The position numbers and the translations under genes are program-made. 64,000 bases of DNA. Origin: JAVKSL01 sp039583695 (GTDB taxonomy: Bacteria > Actinomycetota > Acidimicrobiia > Acidimicrobiales > JAJPHD01). The stretch's first letter is position 1. Every line of letters begins with the position of its first letter. Of this stretch, positions 7,450 through 14,628 are shown piece after piece. The notes below the pieces were generated by a model. It saw nothing but the letters and a program-made list of their open reading frames with translations, did not search any database and was not told where the DNA came from. The DNA is taken from NCBI GenBank assembly GCA_039583695.1, contig JAVKSL010000005.1:14761-78760 (forward strand), in the 5' to 3' direction.

Positions 7450-8969
7450 GCGGACCAGCGAGCAAGGGGGACGTCCTGGCCCAGATGATCGCTCGGGCCG
7501 CGAACCCGCAGGACTACAACGCGTGGTTGGCCCAGGTGCGTCAGGCTCGCTACTGTGCCCACCCGGTTCGTCTGTCCGGCCAGACCCGGACCGCTGACCC
7601 GGCGACTGGCGAGCTTTCGACGATCTTCTCCAGTTCCGACAAACCCGACGGCGTACTGCTCAAGGCTTGTGGCCAGCGCCGCTCGACAGTGTGCCCGTCC
7701 TGCGCCGCCATTTACCGTTCCGACGCTTGGCAGCTCATAGCCGCCGGGCTGCAGGGCGGAAAGGGCGTAGCCACCAGGGTGGCCACCCACCCGATGGTGT
7801 TCGTCACCCTCACCGCTCCGAGCTTCGGCCCGGTGCACGCCTGCCGGGTCGAGGACGGGCGCAGCCTGGCATGCCGGCCCCGCCGCCAGCCGGAAACCTG
7901 CGACCATGGCGTGCCGCAAGCGTGTTGGGACCAGCACGACGGCGACGACGAAGCGGTCGGTCAACCCCTGTGCGCAGCCTGCTTCGACTACCAAGGCGCG
8001 GTGCTGTGGAACGCGCTGGCCTCGGAACTGTGGAGACGTACGACCATATACCTGCGTCGGGCCCTGGCCCAAGAGGCGGGGACGAGTGTGATCAACTTCG
8101 ACCGGCACCTACGTCTCTCCTACGCCCGGGTGGTCGAGTACCAGCGCCGGGGGCTGGTCCACGTCCATGCGGTGGTTCGCCTCGACCCGAAGGGGTCGCC
8201 CGACCTGCCGGGCCTTGACGCCCAGCCAGCGTTCAGCACGGACGCACTGGCCGCTGCCACCCTCCGCGCAGCAGCATCCGTGACAGTCCCATATCCCCTA
8301 GGTCACCGACCGTCGGTCGAACACGCCCGGTGGGGCGAACAGATCGACGTTCGCCCCATCACCATCGACGGAGATAATGCCATGTCCGCGGGAGTGGTGG
8401 CCGCCTATATCGCCAAGTACTCCACCAAGTCGACGGACTCGCTCGGCCACCTCGACCATCGGCTCCGAGCGGGGGAACTATCGAGCCTGGCCGTGAACCC
8501 TCACCTCCGTCGCCTGGTGGAGATGGCGTGGGCCCTGGGAGGCCGGGAAGAGCTGGCCCACCTGCGCCTGCGGTCTTGGGCGCACACGCTCGGCTTCCGT
8601 GGCCACTGGCTGACGAAGAGCCGGTCCTACTCGACCACCCTTGGCGCCCTGCGGGTGGCCCGTGAGGAGTGGGCCGCCCAACGCCGGCGCCCCCGAACGC
8701 CGAGCGATCCCGGGGTGGGCCGACCCGTACCGGGTCAGGGGATGCCGGCCAAGGACGGGGAGGTGGAGTCCGTACTGGTCAAGGACTGGCGCTACGTAGC
8801 GAGGGGCTACTCCACCTGGGGCGACGCCCTGCTGGCCGAGACCGCTCGAATCGAGTCCGAGGCGGCTCGCAAGATTGCCCGGCAGGAGGCAGCTGTTCTC
8901 CGCGCTGATCTGGGTGGCTCCCGGCAGCCCGAGGCAGGAGTGCCATCGGCGGGAGAGGAGCCCAGATGA
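7446..8969 (+). CDS. RepSA-like rolling-circle replication initiator
   Basis: A 507-residue protein. The ATG at 7446 overlaps the translocase stop; an ATG at 7413 would overlap it more deeply. N-terminal cysteine-rich segments (C75, C83, C86 and C143, C152, C160, C176, C179) suggest zinc binding. An HVHAVVR segment (about 239-245) fits the HUH metal motif, and YIAKYSTKST (about 321-330) supplies candidate nicking tyrosines, as in actinobacterial RepSA/RepAM initiators. It would nick the element origin after excision to start rolling-circle replication. No origin was identified. It is followed by the excisionase with an ATGA overlap. Intact, so the element lost mobility through the integrase first. 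Confidence 0.85.
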   Translation: MSGPASKGDVLAQMIARAANPQDYNAWLAQVRQARYCAHPVRLSGQTRTADPATGELSTIFSSSDKPDGVLLKACGQRRSTVCPSCAAIYRSDAWQLIAAGLQGGKGVATRVATHPMVFVTLTAPSFGPVHACRVEDGRSLACRPRRQPETCDHGVPQACWDQHDGDDEAVGQPLCAACFDYQGAVLWNALASELWRRTTIYLRRALAQEAGTSVINFDRHLRLSYARVVEYQRRGLVHVHAVVRLDPKGSPDLPGLDAQPAFSTDALAAATLRAAASVTVPYPLGHRPSVEHARWGEQIDVRPITIDGDNAMSAGVVAAYIAKYSTKSTDSLGHLDHRLRAGELSSLAVNPHLRRLVEMAWALGGREELAHLRLRSWAHTLGFRGHWLTKSRSYSTTLGALRVAREEWAAQRRRPRTPSDPGVGRPVPGQGMPAKDGEVESVLVKDWRYVARGYSTWGDALLAETARIESEAARKIARQEAAVLRADLGGSRQPEAGVPSAGEEPR

Positions 8970-9226
8970 CCCACGCGCACCAGCGTCTTGGGAGCAAGCC
9001 CCTGCTCAGCGTCGAAGAGACAGCCATCCTGCTCGGGCAGAGCCGGTCATCGATCTACCGGGCCATCGACAGGGGCGACCTTCCGCTGCCGGTGGTGAAG
9101 ATCAGCGGCAGGTGGCGCGTCCCTCGGCGGGCGGTGGAGCGGCTGTTGGAGGGTGAGGCGGTCGCTCCTAGACTCAACCCAGCACCTTGCCCATGTGGTC
9201 GGCTGCCCGGCGGTCCTCCTCGCTGA
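8966..9226 (+). CDS. excisionase-type helix-turn-helix protein (AlpA/Xis family)
   Basis: An 86-residue protein whose ATG overlaps the RepSA stop. A MerR/AlpA-like winged helix-turn-helix is clear: LLSVEETAILLGQSRSSIYR (about 13-32), then IDRGDLPLPVVKISGRWRVP and RRAVERLL, the layout of Xis proteins of Streptomyces elements that bend attachment-site DNA. The 3' 53 bases overlap the convergent integrase gene, so the last residues (rich in Pro, Gly and Arg) may be dispensable. Having xis convergent with int differs from pSAM2, where both read the same way. Confidence 0.85.
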   Translation: MTHAHQRLGSKPLLSVEETAILLGQSRSSIYRAIDRGDLPLPVVKISGRWRVPRRAVERLLEGEAVAPRLNPAPCPCGRLPGGPPR

Positions 9227-10342
9227 CCGAGTCGGTGTAATGGCGGGCCATGTGGACGGTGGCCCATCCGAGTCGGGACTGCTTCTGTGCTTCCGAGATC
9301 ACCGGGTCCAGCTCGGTGGACTGGAAATGCCTCAAAGAGTGCAGGTGGACGTCGCCCGCCACGCCGGCCCGGACTCGCATCGCAGCGAAGGCATGGCTCA
9401 TCGAGTCGGGGTGGGCCGGCGAAGACTGGTCGGGTGTGGCCGAGAAGACGAAGCCGTCGGCACTGATTGCCACCTCGCAGGCGCTCGCCTGTGCCTCCCG
9501 CTCCGCGCGCAACTCGCGGAGCTGGTTCAAGGTGCCGGCGTCCACGGCCACCGCCCGAATGCTCGAGCGGTTCTTCGGGCCCTTTACGGACGCCCCTCCC
9601 TTGGTGGCCACGATGCTCTCATCGACCTGAACGCACCCCTTCTCCCAATCGACATTTGCCTAGCGAAGCGCGCAGACCTCGCCGCGGCGCATCCCGGTGG
9701 CGGCCACCATCCGGACGAAGGCACCCAACCGACGATCCTCGCGGCTCGCCTCTGCAAGCAGGGCATGTACCTCGTCGGCCGACGGCGCACGTATGGCCGG
9801 GCCAAGCTCGGACAGCTTCCAGTCCGGAAGCTCGGTGTCAGCCACGGGGTTGGGGAGGGCATTGCCGCTCCACTTCCGGGCAAGACGGCAGGACCGATGC
9901 AGCACGGCCCTGGTCTGGCGAACGCTGGCCTCGGACAGCCCCGCAGCTTTCAGCTCTCGGAAGTAACGCTCGATGTCGTACGGACCCAAGGTGGCGATCC
10001 GGCGCCGGCCGATCGAGTCGTGGATATGGACCTTCCATATGCTCTCGTAGCGCCGGATCGTGCTGGGCGAGAGGTCGTCCCAACCATTGTCCCGCCACCC
10101 CTCGATGGCGTCATTGACGGTCGTGGTCGGACCCCAGGCTCGGGACTCCTCAGCCGGGACCACAGCCGGGGCTCGGTCCTGTTCGGCCACGAGCCGGGCC
10201 AGCTCCCGCTCCGCAGCCCGTCGAGTTCCATGGAACGAGGTGCTCCGATGTCGGACCTTGCCGTTGACGTCCCGTCCGACGTAAACGCGCAGCTCCCAGG
10301 CGTCGGTTCCGCGGTCGGCCGGCGCCGGATACTCCCTGCCAT
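9174..10342 (-). pseudogene. tyrosine integrase, interrupted by an amber codon and an N-terminal frameshift
   Basis: Reading leftwards, the ATG at 10340-10342 has a good ribosome site (GAGGAG, about 7 bases upstream) and starts MAGSIRRR, the usual start of this integrase family. The frame must then shift by one base near 10310-10325 to reach the conserved WELRVYVGRD and the rest. The same frame later meets TAG at 9660-9662, directly after EVCALR and before ANVDW, where relatives have Trp, and continues open to a proper stop at 9174. Catalytic residues are split: the first Arg (TGMRRGE) lies before the stop, the HxxR (HSLRH) and Tyr (ARHYTDS) after it. Either lesion alone should inactivate it unless it is a sequencing error or is suppressed. 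Confidence 0.85.
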
Positions 10343-10358
10343 GGCACTCTCCTCGTCG

Positions 10359-10394
10359 TGTCCCAACACGGTTGTTGGGACATCTGTTGGGACA
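10359..10394. promoter_or_regulatory. inverted plus direct repeat upstream of integrase
   Basis: TGTCCCAACA (10359-10368) and TGTTGGGACA (10373-10382) form a perfect 10-base palindrome with a 4-base spacer. TGTTGGGACA recurs at 10385-10394, exactly 12 bases after the previous copy. The array lies between the integrase start and the tRNA 3' end, where arm-type integrase/Xis binding sites or an operator over the int promoter are expected. Confidence 0.5.
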
Positions 10395-10452
10395 GAGTGT
10401 AGCCAAGAGGTGTGACACAGGGGTGTATCACCTCTCACCTGCACTTATCTAG

Positions 10453-10525
10453 TGGGCCGCCGGGGTCTCGAACCCCGCACCTTGGGATTAAAAGTCCCCT
10501 GCTCTACCCGATGAGCTAGCGGCCC
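10453..10525 (-). tRNA. tRNA-Lys (anticodon UUU)
   Basis: A 73-base gene on the minus strand. The acceptor stem pairs GGGCCGC (10525-10519) with GCGGCCC (10460-10454), discriminator A at 10453. The anticodon loop is CTTTTAA, giving anticodon TTT, and the T arm contains GGGGTTCGAGACCCC. CCA is not encoded. The 3' end faces the integrase, consistent with use as the attachment site, and the tRNA is intact after integration. Confidence 0.95.
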
Positions 10526-10587
10526 GGCTCACCTAGCCTACGGGTCCGCGGCCAACGGGCACCAAGAGGACGCTACCCTCGAAAGCT

Positions 10588-10803
10588 GTGTCCTACCACG
10601 AGCTGGAAGCCGAGCTCGCCGGAGTGGAGCGGGCCCTGGAGCGACTGGACGACGGCACGTACGGGCAGTGCGAAGCCTGCGGCGAGCTGATCGACGAGGC
10701 GGTGCTGGAATCAACGCCGACTGTCGCTCGTTGCGCCGAGCATCAGGGACACCCCGAGGCCCCGCCGCTGGCGCCCGCACAACAAAGGACGGCTGGCCTG
10801 TGA
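10588..10803 (+). CDS. TraR/DksA-family zinc-finger protein
   Basis: A 71-residue protein with a GTG start. It has a short N-terminal coiled helix (about residues 3-22, HELEAELAGVERALERLDDG) followed by the DksA/TraR finger: C28-x2-C31, then C49 and H52, so the fourth ligand is His instead of Cys. DksA-type proteins bind in the RNA polymerase secondary channel; short actinobacterial forms are poorly studied. Its stop overlaps the ATG of the next gene (TGATG), so the two are probably co-translated. Confidence 0.8.
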   Translation: MSYHELEAELAGVERALERLDDGTYGQCEACGELIDEAVLESTPTVARCAEHQGHPEAPPLAPAQQRTAGL

Positions 10804-11711
10804 TGCCCCTGAAAGTCAACGTTGCCATGCGGGCCGTCAGGGGCTGGAGCAAGCGACACTTGGCGGCTCCCAGCTATGAGCGGGGCGAGCGCATGTCGAT
10901 TCTGTCAGACGATGGTACCCGCCTGTCGGTGACCCGCCTCGAAGGGCCGGCATCGGCGCCCCTCACCATCGTGCTGATTCACGGCTTTCTCAACTGGTCA
11001 CGCTCCCCGGCTGTGCATCGCTTTGCGGAGCGCCTTGCGAGGGAGGTGCACGTGGTCGTTCCGGACCTTCGTGGTCACGGGCGCTCTGGCGGGCGCTGCA
11101 CCATGGGCCGAAGCGAGCCGCGCGATGTCGAAGCTGCGGTCAGCGCCGCGAGACCTGGCCTGCCGGTGGTGACCGTGGGGACAAGCCTCGGCGGCGCAGC
11201 CGTGATGCTTCATGCCGGTACCTATGGCGGAGTTGCGGGAGCAGTGTCGATCAGTGGTCCGGCCTGGTGGGGAACACCTGAAAGACCCGGAGCCAAGCGC
11301 TTGGCGGCTTGGGTGGAAACCCCGTTGGGTCGGGGGGTGCTGGCCGGTCTGCTTGGAACCAGGGTCGACACGTGCATAGCTGGAGCCCAGGGGTCTCGGG
11401 AGGTTGTCTCAGCGATAGCGCCGGCCTTCACCCTCGTGGTCCATGACCCAGATGACAGCTACTTTGGTCCGGAGCATCCGCTGCAGGTGATGGACTGGGC
11501 GCTGGCTCCCAAGGAGGCTTGGTGGATCTCCGGAGCGGGTCATGGCAACGACCTGCTCACTGAGTCCCTTGCTGACCGGCTGCTCGCCGCCGTTCGGGCA
11601 AAGGTTACTGCGGCTCCTGACGCCCGCGCGCCGGGCATGAAGGGGGGCATCGATTACGTGGCGGCTGGCACCGGGGCCTTTGGCACTGAGCTACAAGAGC
11701 GCACACCCTAG
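10803..11711 (+). CDS. alpha/beta-fold hydrolase
   Basis: A 302-residue protein. The start at 10803 overlaps the stop of the DksA-like gene; longer in-frame starts would lie within that gene. The fold is recognised by IVLIHGFLNWSRSP (oxyanion region, about 58-71), VPDLRGHGRS, the nucleophile elbow VGTSLGG (about 126-132), an acidic residue in VVHDPDDSYF and a late His in SGAGHGND. It is a serine hydrolase of unknown substrate. No signal peptide. Confidence 0.85.
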   Translation: MPLKVNVAMRAVRGWSKRHLAAPSYERGERMSILSDDGTRLSVTRLEGPASAPLTIVLIHGFLNWSRSPAVHRFAERLAREVHVVVPDLRGHGRSGGRCTMGRSEPRDVEAAVSAARPGLPVVTVGTSLGGAAVMLHAGTYGGVAGAVSISGPAWWGTPERPGAKRLAAWVETPLGRGVLAGLLGTRVDTCIAGAQGSREVVSAIAPAFTLVVHDPDDSYFGPEHPLQVMDWALAPKEAWWISGAGHGNDLLTESLADRLLAAVRAKVTAAPDARAPGMKGGIDYVAAGTGAFGTELQERTP

Positions 11712-11741
11712 CGACATGAAAGGCTCGGGGCCCTCAGAGGA

Positions 11742-12221
11742 CTAATCCAGGTCGGCTTCCGCGCCAACGGCCAAGAGGTAACCACGCGCCCGCTCGGCCT
11801 TGGGGTAACGGCCCACCAGCGCCCAGAACGAATCGTCGTGCGCGGGCACGCACAGGTGAGCCAGCTCGTGAACTATCACATAATCGAGCACCCAGGTCGG
11901 CATGGTCGCAAGGCGAGAGGAGATCCGGATCGAGCCGTCGCGCGGGGTGCACGAGCCCCAGCGAAGCTCCTGGTTGTCCACCCAGCGAATGGAGCTGGGC
12001 CTGGGCAGGCCGTGACGGGTAGCCAGGGCTGAGGCTCGAGGAGCGAGGGGAACCTCGGCAGCGCTGGCCCGACGCTCCATCCGCTCCGACATCCTGGCTA
12101 CCCAGTGGGTCTCCTCGGCCTTGCTCATCGTTGCCGGAATGCTCACCTGCAGGACGCCCCCGACCTTACGCGCTGAGACCGTGCGCTCGCGTCGGGCACT
12201 GCGGACGACCTCGACTCTCAT
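11742..12221 (-). CDS. YgjP/SprT-like zinc metallopeptidase (M48-related)
   Basis: A 159-residue protein. It contains HELAH (VIVHELAHL, about 119-127) with a third ligand in the following HDDSFW segment, and upstream LRWGSCTPRDGSIRIS (about 90-105), the hallmark of the YgjP-like metallopeptidase domain (DUF45). There is no transmembrane segment, so it is cytoplasmic. The gene is convergent with the hydrolase and divergent from the MoaD-like gene. Substrate unknown. Confidence 0.85.
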   Translation of the reverse strand: MRVEVVRSARRERTVSARKVGGVLQVSIPATMSKAEETHWVARMSERMERRASAAEVPLAPRASALATRHGLPRPSSIRWVDNQELRWGSCTPRDGSIRISSRLATMPTWVLDYVIVHELAHLCVPAHDDSFWALVGRYPKAERARGYLLAVGAEADLD

Positions 12222-12243
12222 GAGCCCAAGCTATCGTTTGGGT

Positions 12244-12486
12244 GTGACAGTCCTCCGGCTTTTCGCCTCGGCCCGCGAAGCAGCGGGCACCGCCAGCGCA
12301 GACATCGATGGCACCACAGTCGGCGCCGTGCTCGCTCAAGCCGTGGCCCGCTACGGCGAGGGCTTTGCCAGGGTCCTCGCCGGTAGCAGGGTGTGGGTGA
12401 ATGGCGAGCCCGCCGACGAGGCCAGGGCGCTGGCCGAGGGCGACGAGGTCGCTGTCCTTCCCCCCGTGTCGGGAGGCTGCTCCTGA
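12244..12486 (+). CDS. MoaD/ThiS-family sulfur-carrier-like protein
   Basis: An 80-residue ubiquitin-like protein from GTG 12244 (TVLRLFASAREAAG), the usual MoaD start. It ends LPPVSGG followed by Cys-Ser. In MoaD and ThiS the diglycine is normally the terminus, where it is adenylated and thiocarboxylated. Two extra residues would have to be removed first, as known for CysO-type carriers cleaved by a JAMM protease, or the protein may not work as a sulfur carrier. No moaE or moeB gene lies nearby. Its stop lies 4 bases before the convergent sodN stop. Confidence 0.8.
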   Translation: MTVLRLFASAREAAGTASADIDGTTVGAVLAQAVARYGEGFARVLAGSRVWVNGEPADEARALAEGDEVAVLPPVSGGCS

Positions 12487-12490
12487 GCGA

Positions 12491-12910
12491 TCAGGCCCTC
12501 TTGGTCTCCCAGAAGATCTTGTCGATCACGGCGATCTGGTCAAGGAGCTCCTGACCGACGGCGGGATCGGTTGAAGCCTTGGCAGCGCCGGCGGCCTTGG
12601 TCGCCTTCCAGAACAAGTCGTGCAGCTCGGGGTGCTTCTCGAGGTGCGGCGGCTTGAAGTAGTCGGTCCACAGCACCCACAGGTGGTGCTTGACCAATTC
12701 GGCCCGCTGCTCTTTGATCTGTACGGCACGGGTCTTGAAGATGTCGTCGGTGGAGGCATTGAACTTCTCCATCATGGCTTTCACTGACTCGGCCTCGATC
12801 CGTGCCTGAGCTGGGTCGTATACCCCGCACGGCAGGTCACAGTGGGCGTGGACAGCGACGGGAGGGCTCAGGCGGTCAGCCAGGGAAAGTAGGCGGGTCA
12901 CCGTTCGCAT
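12491..12910 (-). CDS. sodN: nickel superoxide dismutase precursor
   Basis: A 139-residue Ni-SOD. After a 22-residue propeptide (MRTVTRLLSLADRLSPPVAV then HA) comes the Ni-hook HCDLPCGVY; H23, C24 and C28 are the nickel ligands exposed when SodX-type cleavage occurs before His23. The rest is the four-helix-bundle domain at normal length. It removes superoxide in the cytoplasm. AAAGGAG lies just upstream of the ATG. It is divergent from a SodX-like protease gene across 44 bases, so both are probably expressed from a shared region. Confidence 0.97.
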   Translation of the reverse strand: MRTVTRLLSLADRLSPPVAVHAHCDLPCGVYDPAQARIEAESVKAMMEKFNASTDDIFKTRAVQIKEQRAELVKHHLWVLWTDYFKPPHLEKHPELHDLFWKATKAAGAAKASTDPAVGQELLDQIAVIDKIFWETKRA

Positions 12911-12954
12911 GCTCGTGCTCCTTTTGGTAGGTCGCTTGACGCAGCAACCCTAAT

Positions 12955-13356
12955 GTGGCGGGGGTGGGTTGCGTGTTGCGCACGGCTGGGGCCCTGGCAG
13001 TCCTCGCCTGGCTGGTGGCAGGGCCAAGGCGGGTGGAGGTGTGGGGTGACAGCATGGTACCGACCCTCCACGCAGGCGACAGGGCGGTGGCGTTGCGACC
13101 CTGGAAGGTCCGGCCCGGCGACCTTGTGGTGCTGGACGATCCCCGCCAGCCCTCTCGCACCCTGGTGAAACGCGCCCAATGGCTTGGCTGGCAGTCAGCC
13201 TTGCGCCAGGTTGTGTGGGTCGAGGGTGACAACGCTATAGCGAGCACCGACAGTCGAGATTTTGGGCTCGTCCCCCGCCGCCAGCTGCGAGGTGTGCTGG
13301 TGTGGATCTATGATCCACCGAAGCGTTCCGGGCGAGCAGCGCTGCGCCCCCGATAG
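12955..13356 (+). CDS. sodX: SodX-like nickel-SOD maturation protease (S26 family)
   Basis: A 133-residue signal-peptidase-like protein with a GTG start (a second GTG at 12964 is possible). An N-terminal hydrophobic stretch (about 8-24) precedes GDSMVPTL with the nucleophile Ser33, and the general-base Lys is K72 in RTLVKRA, giving the Ser-Lys dyad of type I signal peptidases. Proximity to sodN identifies it as the enzyme that removes the Ni-SOD propeptide to expose the nickel hook. Confidence 0.9.
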   Translation: MAGVGCVLRTAGALAVLAWLVAGPRRVEVWGDSMVPTLHAGDRAVALRPWKVRPGDLVVLDDPRQPSRTLVKRAQWLGWQSALRQVVWVEGDNAIASTDSRDFGLVPRRQLRGVLVWIYDPPKRSGRAALRPR

Positions 13357-13368
13357 GGTGGGCGGGCA

Positions 13369-14628
13369 ATGCGACGCCTGGCCGTCCTGTCCTTCCATAC
13401 CTCGCCACTGGGTCAACCGGGCACCGGTGACGCGGGTGGCATGAATGTCTACGTGCTGCAGCTCTCGACCGCCCTGGCGAGGGCCGGGGTGGCTTGTGAC
13501 GTATACACAAGGGCGGCCGACGCCGCAGTGCCCGCAATCGTCAACGTGGAGCCAGGACTGAGAGTCCACCACATTCCGGCCGGGCCGCTCGCCCCGGTGC
13601 CCAAGGAGCGCCTTATCTCCCACGTCGATGAGTTCACCGAGGGGGTGCTTGCCCGAGTCGAGTGCTGCGCAACCCAGGACGACGACGCTTGCCCAGATGC
13701 CATTCACGCCAACTACTGGCTGTCGGGTCTGGCGGGCCACCGCATCAAGCATGAGTTGGGGCTACCCTTGGTGTCCACGTTCCACACGCTTGATCGGGTA
13801 AAGGCCGAGGCCAGCCCGGAGGAGGTGGTGGCGGCCGAGCCTGCCCGGCGGGCCGAGGCCGAGGCAGCCATCATTGCCTGCTCGGACGCCGTGCTCGCCT
13901 CTTGCTCGGTGGAGGCCGAGCAGATCAAGTCTCTCTATGGCGCCGACCCGGCTCGAATCGAGATCGTGCATCTGGGTGTGGATCACGCTCTGTTCTCTCC
14001 GGGAGACCGGGCTCAGGCACGTCGAGCCCTTGGCTTGCCGACCAAAGGTCCCCTGCTGGCTTTCGTCGGACGGATCCAGCCTCTCAAGGGGGCGGACGTG
14101 GCGATCCGGGCTCTGGGAATGCTTCACAGGCGAGGATTGCCGACCTCCAGCCTGGTCATCATCGGCGGCCCTAGCGGTCCGCTCGGGGTCCAGGAGCTGC
14201 ATCGGCTTCATCACACCGTGGACACCCTGGGCCTGGACGCCTGGGTTCGTTTCGTGGCGCCCCAACCCCACGAGCTGTTGTCGAGCTTCTACCGGGCCGC
14301 TGACCTATGTCTCGTGCCCAGCAGGTCGGAGTCCTTTGGGCTGGTGGCCCTCGAGGCAGCAGCGTGCGGGACACCGGTGATAGCAGCCGCGGTAGGTGGG
14401 CTGACGAGCCTGGTCGAAGATTCCATCACCGGCTACCTGATCGAAGAGCGCGACCCTGTGGCGTATGCGGACAAGGCCGGGAAGATCCTGGGTGACCCCG
14501 ACCTGGCAAGTGCCCTCGCGGTCGCCGCCGCGGCGAGCTCGCGCTCGTACACCTGGTCAGTTGCTGCTGCCCGGCTTCGTGCGATCTACGAGCGTCTCAC
14601 GGCTCGCGATCTGGTGGAATGCGGCTAA
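13369..14628 (+). CDS. mshA: D-inositol 3-phosphate glycosyltransferase, mycothiol pathway
   Basis: A 419-residue GT4 glycosyltransferase. The N-terminus (SFHTSPLGQPGTGDAGGMNV) is the MshA signature that binds the donor loop and inositol phosphate. The C-terminal domain has FVGRIQPLKG and the nucleotide-sugar motif SRSESFGLVALEAAACGTPV (about 317-336), with the E-x7-E acidic pair. It transfers GlcNAc from UDP-GlcNAc to 1L-inositol-1-phosphate, the first step of mycothiol synthesis, supporting an actinobacterial host. It starts 12 bases after sodX, so co-transcription is likely. Length is normal. Confidence 0.92.
   Translation: MRRLAVLSFHTSPLGQPGTGDAGGMNVYVLQLSTALARAGVACDVYTRAADAAVPAIVNVEPGLRVHHIPAGPLAPVPKERLISHVDEFTEGVLARVECCATQDDDACPDAIHANYWLSGLAGHRIKHELGLPLVSTFHTLDRVKAEASPEEVVAAEPARRAEAEAAIIACSDAVLASCSVEAEQIKSLYGADPARIEIVHLGVDHALFSPGDRAQARRALGLPTKGPLLAFVGRIQPLKGADVAIRALGMLHRRGLPTSSLVIIGGPSGPLGVQELHRLHHTVDTLGLDAWVRFVAPQPHELLSSFYRAADLCLVPSRSESFGLVALEAAACGTPVIAAAVGGLTSLVEDSITGYLIEERDPVAYADKAGKILGDPDLASALAVAAAASSRSYTWSVAAARLRAIYERLTARDLVECG

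Larger units (their letters stand above)
3672..10525. mobile_element. degenerate AICE-like integrative element at tRNA-Lys
   Basis: The gene set NUDIX (Pif-like), XRE regulator, small conserved protein, small membrane protein, FtsK-like translocase, RepSA-like initiator, AlpA/Xis-type excisionase and tyrosine integrase ending at a tRNA gene is the core of actinomycete integrative and conjugative elements such as pSAM2. The right border is the 3' end of tRNA-Lys. I did not find a second copy of the tRNA 3' half on the left, so the left boundary is uncertain: it may lie beside the HD gene, farther left past the restriction locus, or be lost. The integrase is broken, so excision is unlikely. Confidence 0.7.
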
